A DNA stretch of 64,000 bases from Corallococcus sp. AS-1-6. Lineage in GTDB: Bacteria > Myxococcota > Myxococcia > Myxococcales > Myxococcaceae. Below the pieces are notes generated by a model. It did no database searches, was not told the DNA's origin, and worked only from the letters and a program-made list of their open reading frames with translations. A program made the translations under genes and the position numbers. How positions within the stretch are numbered: position 1 is the first letter of the stretch; each line of letters begins with the position of its first letter. The DNA lies in contig NZ_JAIQDE010000006.1 in assembly GCF_020037015.1 (NCBI RefSeq), positions 248,001 to 312,000 of the forward strand. The letters run 5' to 3'. Below, in pieces: positions 34,011 through 42,900 of this stretch.

Positions 34011-35075
34011 ATGACCGGTCCGGACCCGGAGTCGGGTTCTCCTCTCATCCTGTCGTTTCGTCATCTGCTGACCGAGTCCGTCAGTGCGTTCCTCGACGAG
34101 GCGGACATGACGTGCCCTCAGACAGCGGACTCGCTCAGCGAGCTGCTGGTGACGCTGTCGCGCTACCGCGAGGAGGGCGCGCTGCTGTTCCCCACAGCGT
34201 TCCTGGGTGACGACCTGGGCGCGATGATGGAGCTGCTGGGCGGGCACGACCCGATTCCCCTGGGAGTCGGGCCGCGCACGCGCTCCACCATCCAGCGGGC
34301 GCTCAAGCAGTGCGCGCCGTTGGGCCAGGGGCGCTGGTGGGCGCTGTACCTGCTGCGCGAGCCGGCGGGCCTCAGCTACGGCATCTTCCGCACGGATCCG
34401 TTCCCCCTGGCGGAGACCCCGCTGGAGCGCCTGCGGCACGCGCCGGACCGGGGCGCGCGCGTGGTGGGCGTGTTGCAGCTCGCGGACAACATCATCGAGC
34501 TGCGCGGATGCGGCGGCCTGTGTCGGCACGTGTACCTGTCCGGCGCGCGCATCGACGTGGAGCCACCCTCCGTGGTGCTGGACACACTGGCGAGCGCGGT
34601 GACCGAGCAGGTCCTGCCCTCCAGCCGCGAGTACGCGCGGGGCTTCTTCCGCCGGGTGCTGTTCGAGGTGATGCAGTCCTCGCACGGCACGCTGGTGGCG
34701 GTGCTGCCCCGGGAGCGCGCGGGCTCGGCGCTGTTCGTGGACGGCATCCTGTTACCCCGCCCCATGGACGTGGTGGCGCTGCTGGAGCGGCACCACGCGA
34801 CGCAGGACGGCAGCGCGGCGTCGGCGGTGCGGGCGGCCGCGCAGCTCCTGCGAGGCATGATGGCCACGGACGGCATCACCGTGCTGCGCGCGGACGGGTG
34901 CATCCTCGGGTACAACGTCTTCGTGCGTCACCCGGAGACCCTGGCGCGGCAGCCGGGCTTCTTCGGCGGCGCCCGGCGGCGGACGTTCGAGGTGCTGTGC
35001 GCGGCCCTGGGCAACGAGCTCGCCGCGGCGTTCATCCGCTCGCAGGACGGGGACGTCGCGTGTCGTCGCGCGTGA
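34011..35075 (+). CDS. DisA/CdaA-like (DACNV) sensor domain protein
   Basis: A 354-residue protein with no signal peptide or membrane helix. Residues about 220-350 align by eye with the diadenylate cyclase (DisA_N) fold: HGTLVAVLPRE and DGILLPRP equal the start. TDGITVLRADGCILGYNVFV equals the DGA segment (Asp287), GGARRRTFEVLC replaces the catalytic GTRHR, and AFIRSQDGDV equals the SEETG end. The Asp is kept but the RHR triad is changed, so it probably binds rather than makes a cyclic dinucleotide, as proposed for DACNV-type domains. Residues 1-200 are a module I do not know. It precedes traA on the same strand by 140 bases. Start chosen at 34011, though 33990 is possible. Confidence 0.7.
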   Translation: MTGPDPESGSPLILSFRHLLTESVSAFLDEADMTCPQTADSLSELLVTLSRYREEGALLFPTAFLGDDLGAMMELLGGHDPIPLGVGPRTRSTIQRALKQCAPLGQGRWWALYLLREPAGLSYGIFRTDPFPLAETPLERLRHAPDRGARVVGVLQLADNIIELRGCGGLCRHVYLSGARIDVEPPSVVLDTLASAVTEQVLPSSREYARGFFRRVLFEVMQSSHGTLVAVLPRERAGSALFVDGILLPRPMDVVALLERHHATQDGSAASAVRAAAQLLRGMMATDGITVLRADGCILGYNVFVRHPETLARQPGFFGGARRRTFEVLCAALGNELAAAFIRSQDGDVACRRA

Positions 35076-35176
35076 CGGTTTCCTGTTTTGCACGCTGTCC
35101 GGGTTGATTGCGGCGCGGAGGGACGAAGGACCCTGGAGGTCGCATTCCCCATGGGGATTTGAGACGCGGGCGGAAG

Positions 35177-35191
35177 GTTGAGAACGTCAAC
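35177..35191. promoter_or_regulatory. Inverted repeat just upstream of traA
   Basis: GTTGA, five bases, then TCAAC form a perfect dyad about 25 bases before the proposed TTG start of traA, in a small AT-rich island that probably holds the traA promoter or ribosome site. Confidence 0.35.
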
Positions 35192-35215
35192 TTAATCTGT
35201 AAGGCTGCGCCCGTT

Positions 35216-37318
35216 TTGCGCACAGCTCCCCTTCCCCTCCGCGCGGTTGCCGCGCTGTCCCTGCTCGCCGTGTGCCTCGCGAGCGCGTCTGCCGTGGCGC
35301 AGAAGCTGCCGGATGTCGTGGTGACGGGGGCACCCGCGGCGCCGTCGCCCACCGACACAGGTACAGGGCTGTGCATGGCGTCCAACGTGTGGACGCGCAC
35401 CGCCGCGGAGTATCCGCAAAGTCAGTCGCTCTATACGGACGTCCTGAATGCATACATGGAGGAGAACCGCGCGACGCGCATGACCTCCGTGCTGCGCTCC
35501 GCGTTCGACCTGTCGAACAATCTGAACGACGGTCGCATCCTGAGCTACGGCGACTTCGTCAACGTGGTCTCGGGCTGCGCCCAGGGTGGCTGCCCCTTCC
35601 ACTACAACGATCCGAACACCCGGTTCGTCTCCCGCTTTCGCGGCTACCTGAACGTCACCCCGGCCATGGTCGGGCGGGTCCTGCACTTCGGCTTCTACGC
35701 GGACGACGCCATCAGCCTCGTGCTGTTCGACAAGGCCAGCACGCGCTACGACGTGGTCATCCGGCCGCCGGAAATCGGGGCTCCGACACGACGCACCACC
35801 AACACCGTCACCTTCACCCAGTCCGGGCTCTATCCCATTGAGCTGCTCTACGTAGAAATCGTGGAGCACGCGGCGCTTGAGTTCGCGGTCCTTGACGGAG
35901 CGTTCACGGACTTCGACCGTCCCGCGAACGTTCCTCCGGTCGTCCCGCTCAACACCTCTGGCTTCTCCCTGGTCCAGCCCGCGCAGTTGTTCCAGACGGA
36001 GACCGGCCGGCCGTCGTTCCCGGGCAACCTGGACCAGTGCGTCCAGTGCAACCGGCAGTTCGCGAACCAGCCCGGCAATGGCAGTTGCGGTCCGTCCTAC
36101 TACTGCAACTCCGCCGCGCTCTGCGCGCCTTGTGACACGAACCTCCTTTGCGGCGACACGTGCTCGCCTTGCGGACCGACCGCGCCCATCTGCGCGCAGG
36201 TCAACGGCCAGTTCACCTGCGTCGCGTGCACCCAGAACAGCGACTGCGCCACCGGCCGCTGCGACACCACCAACAACGTGTGCACCGGCTGCGTCCGCGA
36301 CTCCGACTGCGGCTCCGGCCAGGTCTGCGACGAGCCGAACTTCACCTGCGTCCAGTGCACCGCCGACGCGGAGTGCCCCGGCAGCCAGGTCTGCGACCTC
36401 ACCGCGAACACCTGCGTCGAGTGCAACGAAGACACCCAATGCGACCGCGGCGAGTCGTGCTCCAACCACGTCTGCACGCCCTGCGACACCAACGACGCCT
36501 GCGCCGGCAACTCCTGCAACTGCTGCCCCAATGGCACCCAGTGCGCCGCGCCCACTCCCGGCGCCCCGCCCTCCTGCGTCGAGTGCACCACCGACAGCCA
36601 GTGCGCCAACGGCCAGCGCTGCGACACCCTGAACGGCGCCTGCGTGGACGCCGTCCCGGAGTGCAACACCTCCGACCGCTGCGGCCCCGGCTGCTCCAAG
36701 TGCCCCGGTGAGCGCCCCTACTGTCTCGACGGCGAGGTCTGCGTCCAGTGCCGCAACGACCTGGAATGCGGTGACGGCCAGTTCTGCCTCAGCGGTGAGT
36801 GCAGCTCCTGCACCACCGACAATCGCTGCGGCCCCCGCTGCGACTCGTGCGGCGGCGACACGCCCTTCTGCCTCTCCGACGGCACCGCGCGGAACAGCGT
36901 GTGCGTGGGCTGCGTCAACGACTCCGACTGCGGCAGCGGCACCTGCGACCCCACCACCCGCACCTGCTCCAACACCGGCGCCTGCGCCGTGACGTGCGCG
37001 GAGGGCACCGTGTGCGACGGCTCCGCGTGCGTCGAGTGCTTCGCCGACGCGCACTGCCCCTGCGGCGGCACGTGCGACGTCGCCACCAACACCTGCCTCG
37101 AAAGCTGCGCCGACAGCGGCGACTGCCTGGGCGTCGAGTTCTGCTCCGCCGAGACCCAGCAGTGCGAGCGCGGCCGCCGCAAGCCCGGCACCGAGCCCCA
37201 GGGCGGCGCCTTCTGCTGCGGCACCACCGCCGAGGACACCCCCACCGGCAGCACCGCCATGCTGGTCACCCTCGCCCTGGGCTTCCTCTTCCTGCGCTCC
37301 GCCCGCCGCGTCCGATGA
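35216..37318 (+). CDS. traA: TraA, outer membrane exchange and kin-recognition receptor
   Basis: About 700 residues. A signal peptide (RTAPLPLRAVAALSLLAVCLASASAVAQ) is followed by an N-terminal domain with a PA14-like feel (residues about 60-250: VLHFGFYADDAISLVLFDKASTRYDVVIRPP). After it come some twenty Cys-rich EGF-like repeats (CVQCTADAECPGSQVC, CTQNSDCATGRC) and a MYXO-CTERM tail: FCCG, a short helix (MLVTLALGFLFL) and Arg-rich end. This is the exact build of TraA, the polymorphic receptor that lets related cells fuse outer membranes and swap lipids and proteins. The TTG at 35216 is used since it gives a perfect signal peptide; the frame stays open to 35108. The stop overlaps traB by four bases. 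Confidence 0.88.
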   Translation: MRTAPLPLRAVAALSLLAVCLASASAVAQKLPDVVVTGAPAAPSPTDTGTGLCMASNVWTRTAAEYPQSQSLYTDVLNAYMEENRATRMTSVLRSAFDLSNNLNDGRILSYGDFVNVVSGCAQGGCPFHYNDPNTRFVSRFRGYLNVTPAMVGRVLHFGFYADDAISLVLFDKASTRYDVVIRPPEIGAPTRRTTNTVTFTQSGLYPIELLYVEIVEHAALEFAVLDGAFTDFDRPANVPPVVPLNTSGFSLVQPAQLFQTETGRPSFPGNLDQCVQCNRQFANQPGNGSCGPSYYCNSAALCAPCDTNLLCGDTCSPCGPTAPICAQVNGQFTCVACTQNSDCATGRCDTTNNVCTGCVRDSDCGSGQVCDEPNFTCVQCTADAECPGSQVCDLTANTCVECNEDTQCDRGESCSNHVCTPCDTNDACAGNSCNCCPNGTQCAAPTPGAPPSCVECTTDSQCANGQRCDTLNGACVDAVPECNTSDRCGPGCSKCPGERPYCLDGEVCVQCRNDLECGDGQFCLSGECSSCTTDNRCGPRCDSCGGDTPFCLSDGTARNSVCVGCVNDSDCGSGTCDPTTRTCSNTGACAVTCAEGTVCDGSACVECFADAHCPCGGTCDVATNTCLESCADSGDCLGVEFCSAETQQCERGRRKPGTEPQGGAFCCGTTAEDTPTGSTAMLVTLALGFLFLRSARRVR

Positions 37319-38943
37319 AGCCCTCCCGCTCGCCGCTGCTCCCGCTGCTGCTGGCCCTCGCGCTGTCCACCGCCGCCCACGCCGCGCCGGATCCGCGCTT
37401 CAACATCCAGGTCTTCCGCCCCTCCGGCGCGCCGCAGGACCTGGTGATGGTCACCCAGTCCCGGCCCCTGTCCCACCTGTCCGTCTCCGCCGGGCCCTAC
37501 TTCAGCTACTCCCTCAACCCGCTCTCGCTCGTCCCCAGGGACGGGGACCTGGGCTCCATCAGCCTCGTGGGCAACCGGCTCCAACTGGACGTCATGGCCA
37601 CGGTGGGCCTCTTCGACTGGTTCGAGGTCGGGGTGGACATGCCGCTCGTGCTCCTGCAGGGCGGCCAGAACCTGGAGGTCATCGGCACCGAAGGGCCCGT
37701 GGAGAGCTTCGCCCTGGGCGACCTGCGCCTCATGGGCAAGGTGGCCATCCCCGGCTTCCGCCGCTCCGCGGAGGGCCACGGCTGGGGCGCGGCGCTCACG
37801 CTCAACGTCAGCTTCCCCACCGGCGTGCAGGAGGCCTTCGCGGGCGACGGCGAGCTCACCTGGGCGCCGGGCCTGGTGCTCGACTACCGCTTCGAGTCCG
37901 GCATCCTGCTCGCCTTCAACGGCGGCTTCTGGAAGCGGCCGGACGTCATCTTCAGCGGCGTGCAGTTGGGGGACATGGCCCCGTTCGGCCTGGGCACGGA
38001 GGTGCCCCTGTTGCGCGGCAGCGGCATCACCGCGCTCGGCATGGTGAACGGCGCGTTCGGCCTCAAGAAGGCCCCCGGCCAGGAGCGGCAGATCCCCGCG
38101 GAGCTGCTCATCGGCCTGCGCTGGTACAGCTCGCTGGGCGTCACCTTCACCTTCGGCGGCGGCCTGGGCTGCGGCTGCTCGCTGGCGTCGCCGAACCTGA
38201 GCTTCTTCACGTCCATCCTCTGGGTGCCCGCCAAGACGCGCGAGTGGGAGGCCATCGAGCGCTTCAAGGAGCCGCCCGCGCCGCCCCCGCCGCCCGTGGA
38301 CCCGGACTTCGACGGCGTCATCGGTGAGCGCGACCGCTGCCCCAATCTGGCGGGCCCGGTGGAGAACAGCGGCTGCCCGGACACCGACGCGGACTCCGAC
38401 GGCGTGGTGGACCGCATCGACAAGTGCCCGGACGTGCCGCAGGGCAAGCGCGGGCGCGACGGCTGCCCGCTCGCGCGCACGTCGGGGAACAAGATCGTCA
38501 TCCTGGAGCAGGTGAACTTCGCCACCGACCAGGACGTCATCCTCTCCGAGTCCTACCCGGTGCTGGAGGAGGTCGCGCGGGTGATGGAGGAGAACCCGAG
38601 GATGGACCGCATCCTCATCGAGGGTCACACCGACTCGCGCGCCAGCGACCAGTACAACCTGGACCTGTCCAAGCGCCGCGCCGCCAGCGTGAAGCGCTTC
38701 CTCATCGAGAGCGGCGTCGCCGCGGAGCGCGTGTGCTCGCAGGGCTTCGGGCGCAGCATGCCCGTGGCCGACAACGCCACGGAGGAGGGCATGGCCCTCA
38801 ACCGCCGCGTGGAGTTCACCATCCAGCCGCCGAGCGACGGGCCCCGCCCGCCCTGCCCGGATGACGTGGAGGCCGCGTCCAAGAAGAAGGGCGGCAAGCG
38901 CCCCGCGCCGAAGTCCCCGGCGCCGCCCAGGAAGAAGCCGTAG
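37315..38943 (+). CDS. traB: TraB, OmpA-domain partner of TraA
   Basis: A 542-residue outer-membrane protein. The signal peptide (MKPSRSPLLPLLLALALSTAAHA) is followed by a barrel-like N-terminal half (FSYSLNPLSLVP, LQLDVMATVGLFDWFEVGVDMPL, WGAALTLNVSF). Then come a Pro linker, calcium-binding type-3 repeats (DFDGVIGERDRCPN, DTDADSDGVVDRIDKCPD), and an OmpA C-terminal domain with the peptidoglycan motif EGHTDSRASDQYNLDLSKRRA. In M. xanthus TraB acts with TraA in outer membrane exchange, and both are needed in each cell. It starts inside the traA stop (ATGA), as expected for a traAB operon. The tail is basic (SKKKGGKRPAPKS). It converges with the Ig-like lipoprotein gene nine bases on. Confidence 0.88.
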   Translation: MKPSRSPLLPLLLALALSTAAHAAPDPRFNIQVFRPSGAPQDLVMVTQSRPLSHLSVSAGPYFSYSLNPLSLVPRDGDLGSISLVGNRLQLDVMATVGLFDWFEVGVDMPLVLLQGGQNLEVIGTEGPVESFALGDLRLMGKVAIPGFRRSAEGHGWGAALTLNVSFPTGVQEAFAGDGELTWAPGLVLDYRFESGILLAFNGGFWKRPDVIFSGVQLGDMAPFGLGTEVPLLRGSGITALGMVNGAFGLKKAPGQERQIPAELLIGLRWYSSLGVTFTFGGGLGCGCSLASPNLSFFTSILWVPAKTREWEAIERFKEPPAPPPPPVDPDFDGVIGERDRCPNLAGPVENSGCPDTDADSDGVVDRIDKCPDVPQGKRGRDGCPLARTSGNKIVILEQVNFATDQDVILSESYPVLEEVARVMEENPRMDRILIEGHTDSRASDQYNLDLSKRRAASVKRFLIESGVAAERVCSQGFGRSMPVADNATEEGMALNRRVEFTIQPPSDGPRPPCPDDVEAASKKKGGKRPAPKSPAPPRKKP

Positions 38944-38952
38944 AGGGCGGCG

Positions 38953-39804
38953 CTACTCGACGATGAAGTCCGCGGCCGTGCGGCGGCGGCCGGCCACCAC
39001 CGACACCACCGCGCGGCCCTTGCCCACGGCCGTCACGCGGCCCTCGGGCGACACCGTCACCACGGCGCTGTTGGAGCTGAACCACTCCAGCGGCACCTTC
39101 TCCAGCGCCACGCCGTTGCGGTTGTACGCGCGGGCCTGGACCATCACCGACTGGCCCTTCTTCTTGAAGGTGTACGAGGTGAGGTTCAGCCCCAGGCGCG
39201 CGAAGTCCGGCGGCACCACCTGCACGGCGATGGCGCGGTGCAGGTGCCCCAGCGTCGCGGAGACGGTGGCCACGCCGGCCGACGCGGCGATGAGCTCGCC
39301 GTTCTCCACGCGCGCCACGGCCTCGTTGCTGGAGCGGAAGTCGGGCGCCGCGTCGGGGATGACGTGGCCCGCTTCATTGCGCGCCACCACGCGCAGCTTG
39401 ATGGTGCGCCCCACCTCCACGAAGTCCGCGCCCGGCGCGCGCACGTCCAGGGACGCGAGGATGGTCAGCTCCAGCGGCAGCGCCGCCTTCGCCCGTCCGC
39501 CCTGCACGCCGATGATGGTCTTTCCGGACTTGCGCGCCACCACCGTGCCGTCCTCCAGCACGGAGGCCACCTCCGGCGCGGAGCTGGTCCAGCGCAGGCG
39601 CGTGTCCATCATCTTGCGCCCGTCCGCGTCCAACACCGTGTAGCTGAGCGGCAGGTTCTGCCCCTGCGTGCGCAGGTAGCGCAGCTCCGGCTGCTCCAGG
39701 GTGATGGTCGTGGGCGTCGGTCCACACGCGCCGAGCACCCCCAGCGCGAGGAAACCCAACAGGGAAAAGGAGACGGGACGTGAGGTCTTCACGAAGGCAG
39801 GCAC
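38953..39804 (-). CDS. Lipoprotein with Ig-like (BIG2) repeats
   Basis: A 283-residue lipoprotein. The signal ends in a lipobox (LGVLGAC). Two or three bacterial Ig-like type 2 repeats follow, each ending with the pattern x-x-x-S-x-x-x-x-V-A-x-V-x-x-x-G-x-V-x-A: LRWTSSAPEVASVLEDGTVVARKSGKTII, FRSSNEAVARVENGELIAASAGVATV and WFSSNSAVVTVSPEGRVTAVGKGRAVV. Such domains give rigid rods for adhesion or envelope scaffolds; no catalytic function is seen. It lies just downstream of the giant kinase on the same strand (103-base gap) and could be co-transcribed. Confidence 0.82.
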   Translation of the reverse strand: MPAFVKTSRPVSFSLLGFLALGVLGACGPTPTTITLEQPELRYLRTQGQNLPLSYTVLDADGRKMMDTRLRWTSSAPEVASVLEDGTVVARKSGKTIIGVQGGRAKAALPLELTILASLDVRAPGADFVEVGRTIKLRVVARNEAGHVIPDAAPDFRSSNEAVARVENGELIAASAGVATVSATLGHLHRAIAVQVVPPDFARLGLNLTSYTFKKKGQSVMVQARAYNRNGVALEKVPLEWFSSNSAVVTVSPEGRVTAVGKGRAVVSVVAGRRRTAADFIVE

Positions 39805-39907
39805 GGGGCAGGTGGGGAATGGCCGAGTCTACCGGTGGATCACCCGGCGGGCGTGAAAACCGTGAGCGCCCGCGACGAAGTCCGCCCGCCCGCACGCCTG
39901 CTGACGA

Positions 39908-42900
39908 CTACTGCCCACTTCCCCGGCGCGGGGCCCGGGCCTCCATCGCCCCCAGCACCTGCGCGGCCAGGGCCTCCCCCTCCCGCCAGCCCGCCACCCG
40001 GGCGCGCTCCCTCGCCTGCTCCAGCCGCTCGCGCGCCTCCGGCGCCCGGCCTCCCGCCACCAGCAGGCGCCCGGCGTTGTAGTGGATGCGCGCCACCTCC
40101 TGGGCGTCCCCGCCCTGCTCGGCCAGGGTGAGCGCGCGCTCCAGGTCCGACAGCGCCTGGGCCGGCTCGCCCGCGAGGACCCGCAGGCCCGCGAGCTGCG
40201 ACAGCGCTCGCGCCTGGCCCACCGCGCTGCCCACCGACCGCGCCTGCTCCGCCGCGCGCGTGAAGGCCACCCGCGCCCGGTCCAACTGCCCCAGCCGCTG
40301 CTGCAGCCGGCCCAGGAGCAGGTAGTGCTCCCAGAAGAAGTCCGCGAGCTGCGGGGTCCGGCTCCCCATGCGCTGGAAGGCCCGCGCCAGCAGCTCCACC
40401 GCGGCCGTCGTCTCGCCCCGGGCCTCGCGCACGCGCGCGAGCTCGCCCAGCACCAGGGCCTCGGCCTCCGGCTCCGCGCCCGCCGGGCCCTGCGCCATGG
40501 TGAGGCGCACCTCCGCGTCGTCCACGCGCCCCAGCTTCAGCTCCGCGACGGCCAGGCGCCGCGCGGCCTCCGCCCACCGGCCGGGCGTCTGCATCACCGG
40601 CACGCGGTCCAGCCACGGCGTCACCAGCCCGTCCACGGCGGCGGGGTCCACCTGCGTGAGGCACCCCGCCGCGCGCGCGAGCACGTCCAACTGCCAGCGC
40701 ACCACCGCCGCCGTGGCGCCGGGCGCCCGGCCCAGGGCCCAGCGGTAGAACTCCACCGCCGAGCGCCACTCGCCTCGCGCCGCGAACCAGTCCCCCGCCC
40801 GCTCGCACGCGGCCGGCGCGCCGGCGGCGTCCGCGCCCAGCAGGTGGTCCGCCACGCGCACCTCGCGGGCCGGCTCCTGCGCGAACGCCTCGTCCTCCAG
40901 CGTCTCCGCCAGCGACTGGTGCGCGCCGCGCAACTGCGAGGGCGACAGGCGCTCGCGCAGCACCTGCCGCGCCTCCTCGCTCATGAAGCGGAAGATGCCG
41001 GGCTGCCCGGGCACGGGCACCACCCACTCCGCGTCCTCCAGCACCCCGGCGCCCTCCGAGGCCGTCAGCGACGCGCGCACCAACTCCGCGCGGAAGAGCG
41101 AGCCCTCCACCGCGGCCCGCTGGAGGAAGCGCAGCGACGCGGCGGGCAGCAGCTCCAGCCGCGCGCCCAGGGCCTGCCCCAGGCCTTGCGGCAGCGCCGC
41201 GGGGGACAGCGGGCCGTTGGCCTGGAAGCCGCCCTCCGTGCGCTGCAACACGCCCACCGACACCAGCAGCCGCACCAGCGCCAGCGCATGCGCGGGATTG
41301 CCGCGCACCCGGTCCGCCACCGCCCGCTCCAACGGCGGCGACAGGGCCATGCCCAGGCTCGCGGTGAGCAGCGCGTTCAGCTCCGACGGCGACAGCCCCT
41401 CCAGCACCGTCACGGGCAGGGACGCCAGTGCCGTGGGCACCGCGTCCACGTCCCCCGTGGCCACCAGCGACACGCGGTCCTTCGCCGCGAGCAGCCCCGC
41501 GAGCAGCTCCAGCGAAGGGCCGTCCACGCGGTGCACGTCGTCCACCAGCAGCAGCAGGCCGGACGGCTTCGCCACGCGCTGGATGGCGTCCACCACCGCG
41601 CCGTCGCCCGCCGGCAGGTGCCCCCCGCCCGGCGGCGCGCCCCGCGCGAGCCTCCGCCAGAGCGCGGCGGCCTCCGTTTCGGAGAAGCCCAGGCCCGACA
41701 GCGGTGATGCGTCCGTCCCCGTGGCGGCCCGCGACAGCGCGGCGAACACCGTGCGCCACAGCCCCAGCGCTCCCGCGGAGCGGGGGTCTCCGCCCCACGC
41801 GTACACCACGCGCGGCGAGGCGCCCGTGGCCAGCTCCGCCACCGCCTCCAGGAAGCGGCTGCGTCCCACGCCCGAGGGCCCCACGAAGAGCCGCGCGCCG
41901 CCTTCGCCCCGGCACGCCGACTCCACCACCAGCGCCGCCTGGGTCAGCGCCTCGTCGCGCCCCACCAGCGCGTCCACGCGGGTCGCGGCGCCGGACTCCA
42001 CCCGCCACGCCGTGCCGCCGGGCAGCTCGCGCGCCATGCCGATGCGCACCCCGCCCGCCTCCACCAGCAGCGCCTTCACCGACGCGCCCACGAGCAGCTC
42101 GCCGGGCACCGCCGCGTCCGCCAGCGCCCGCGCCCGCTCCAACCCCAGGCCGGACAGCCGGGCCGCCCCGGCCTCCGCGCTGGTGCGCACCACGCCGGAC
42201 TCCAGGCCCCGCCGCAGGTTCAGACCGGCGCTCCCCAGCTCCTCCGCGCACCTGAGCGCCCGCGTCGCGTCCTCCGCGTGCGCCTGCGGCAGACCGAAAG
42301 GCAGACACCAGTGCGTGTCCGACAGCGCCACCGCCTCCACGTGGTGGCGCGCCGAGGCCTGCACCACCGCCTCGCGCAGCCGGGCCGCGTGGGCCGGCTC
42401 TCCCGCGACCACCAGCAGCGTGAGCCGGCTCATCCGCGCCTGCGCGTCCATCGCGCGGATCTTCACCGTGGGGCCCGGGGCCTCGTCTCCCAGGGCCGGG
42501 GGCCCGTCGTCGTCCGCGTCGGTGGCGGACGGCGGCCCGGCCAGCGCGGAGGCCAGCGGCGCGGGCACCTCCATCGTCGGGTCGGTGGGCGGCTCGTGCA
42601 CGGCGCCGTCGCCTCGGCGCGCGGGGGCCTTCGCCGTCGGCGCGTCGGGGAGGTCCTCGTCGCCCAGGTGCACGGGCGGCTCGCGCAGCGCGGGCATCAT
42701 CGGGAGCCGGGACGCGGCGCCTCCGGAGGCGGGCGTCCGCGCCAGCTTCGGCGCGTCATCTCCGGACACGGGCGTGAGCAGCTTCGGCCCGGCGTCGCCG
42801 GACGGGGGCGTGAGCGAGTTTCCGCACGCGGGGCAGAAGCGGCTGGTCGCGGGGGTGGACTGGCCACAGCGCGGGCACGACACGTTGGAGGGCTCGCGCA

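Noticed and set aside
34011-35075. Active diadenylate cyclase
   Set aside because: The catalytic RHR motif is replaced by RRR in a GGARRRTF context, so a sensor role is more likely.
36030-37250. Regularly spaced short repeats in traA that could suggest a repeat array
   Set aside because: They are codon-level repeats of Cys-rich modules with variable spacing, not a CRISPR array.
36718-38628. 636-codon minus-strand frame opposite traAB
   Set aside because: Its residues are His/Arg/Val-rich shadow sequence of high-GC coding DNA on the other strand, and traA/traB are unmistakable.
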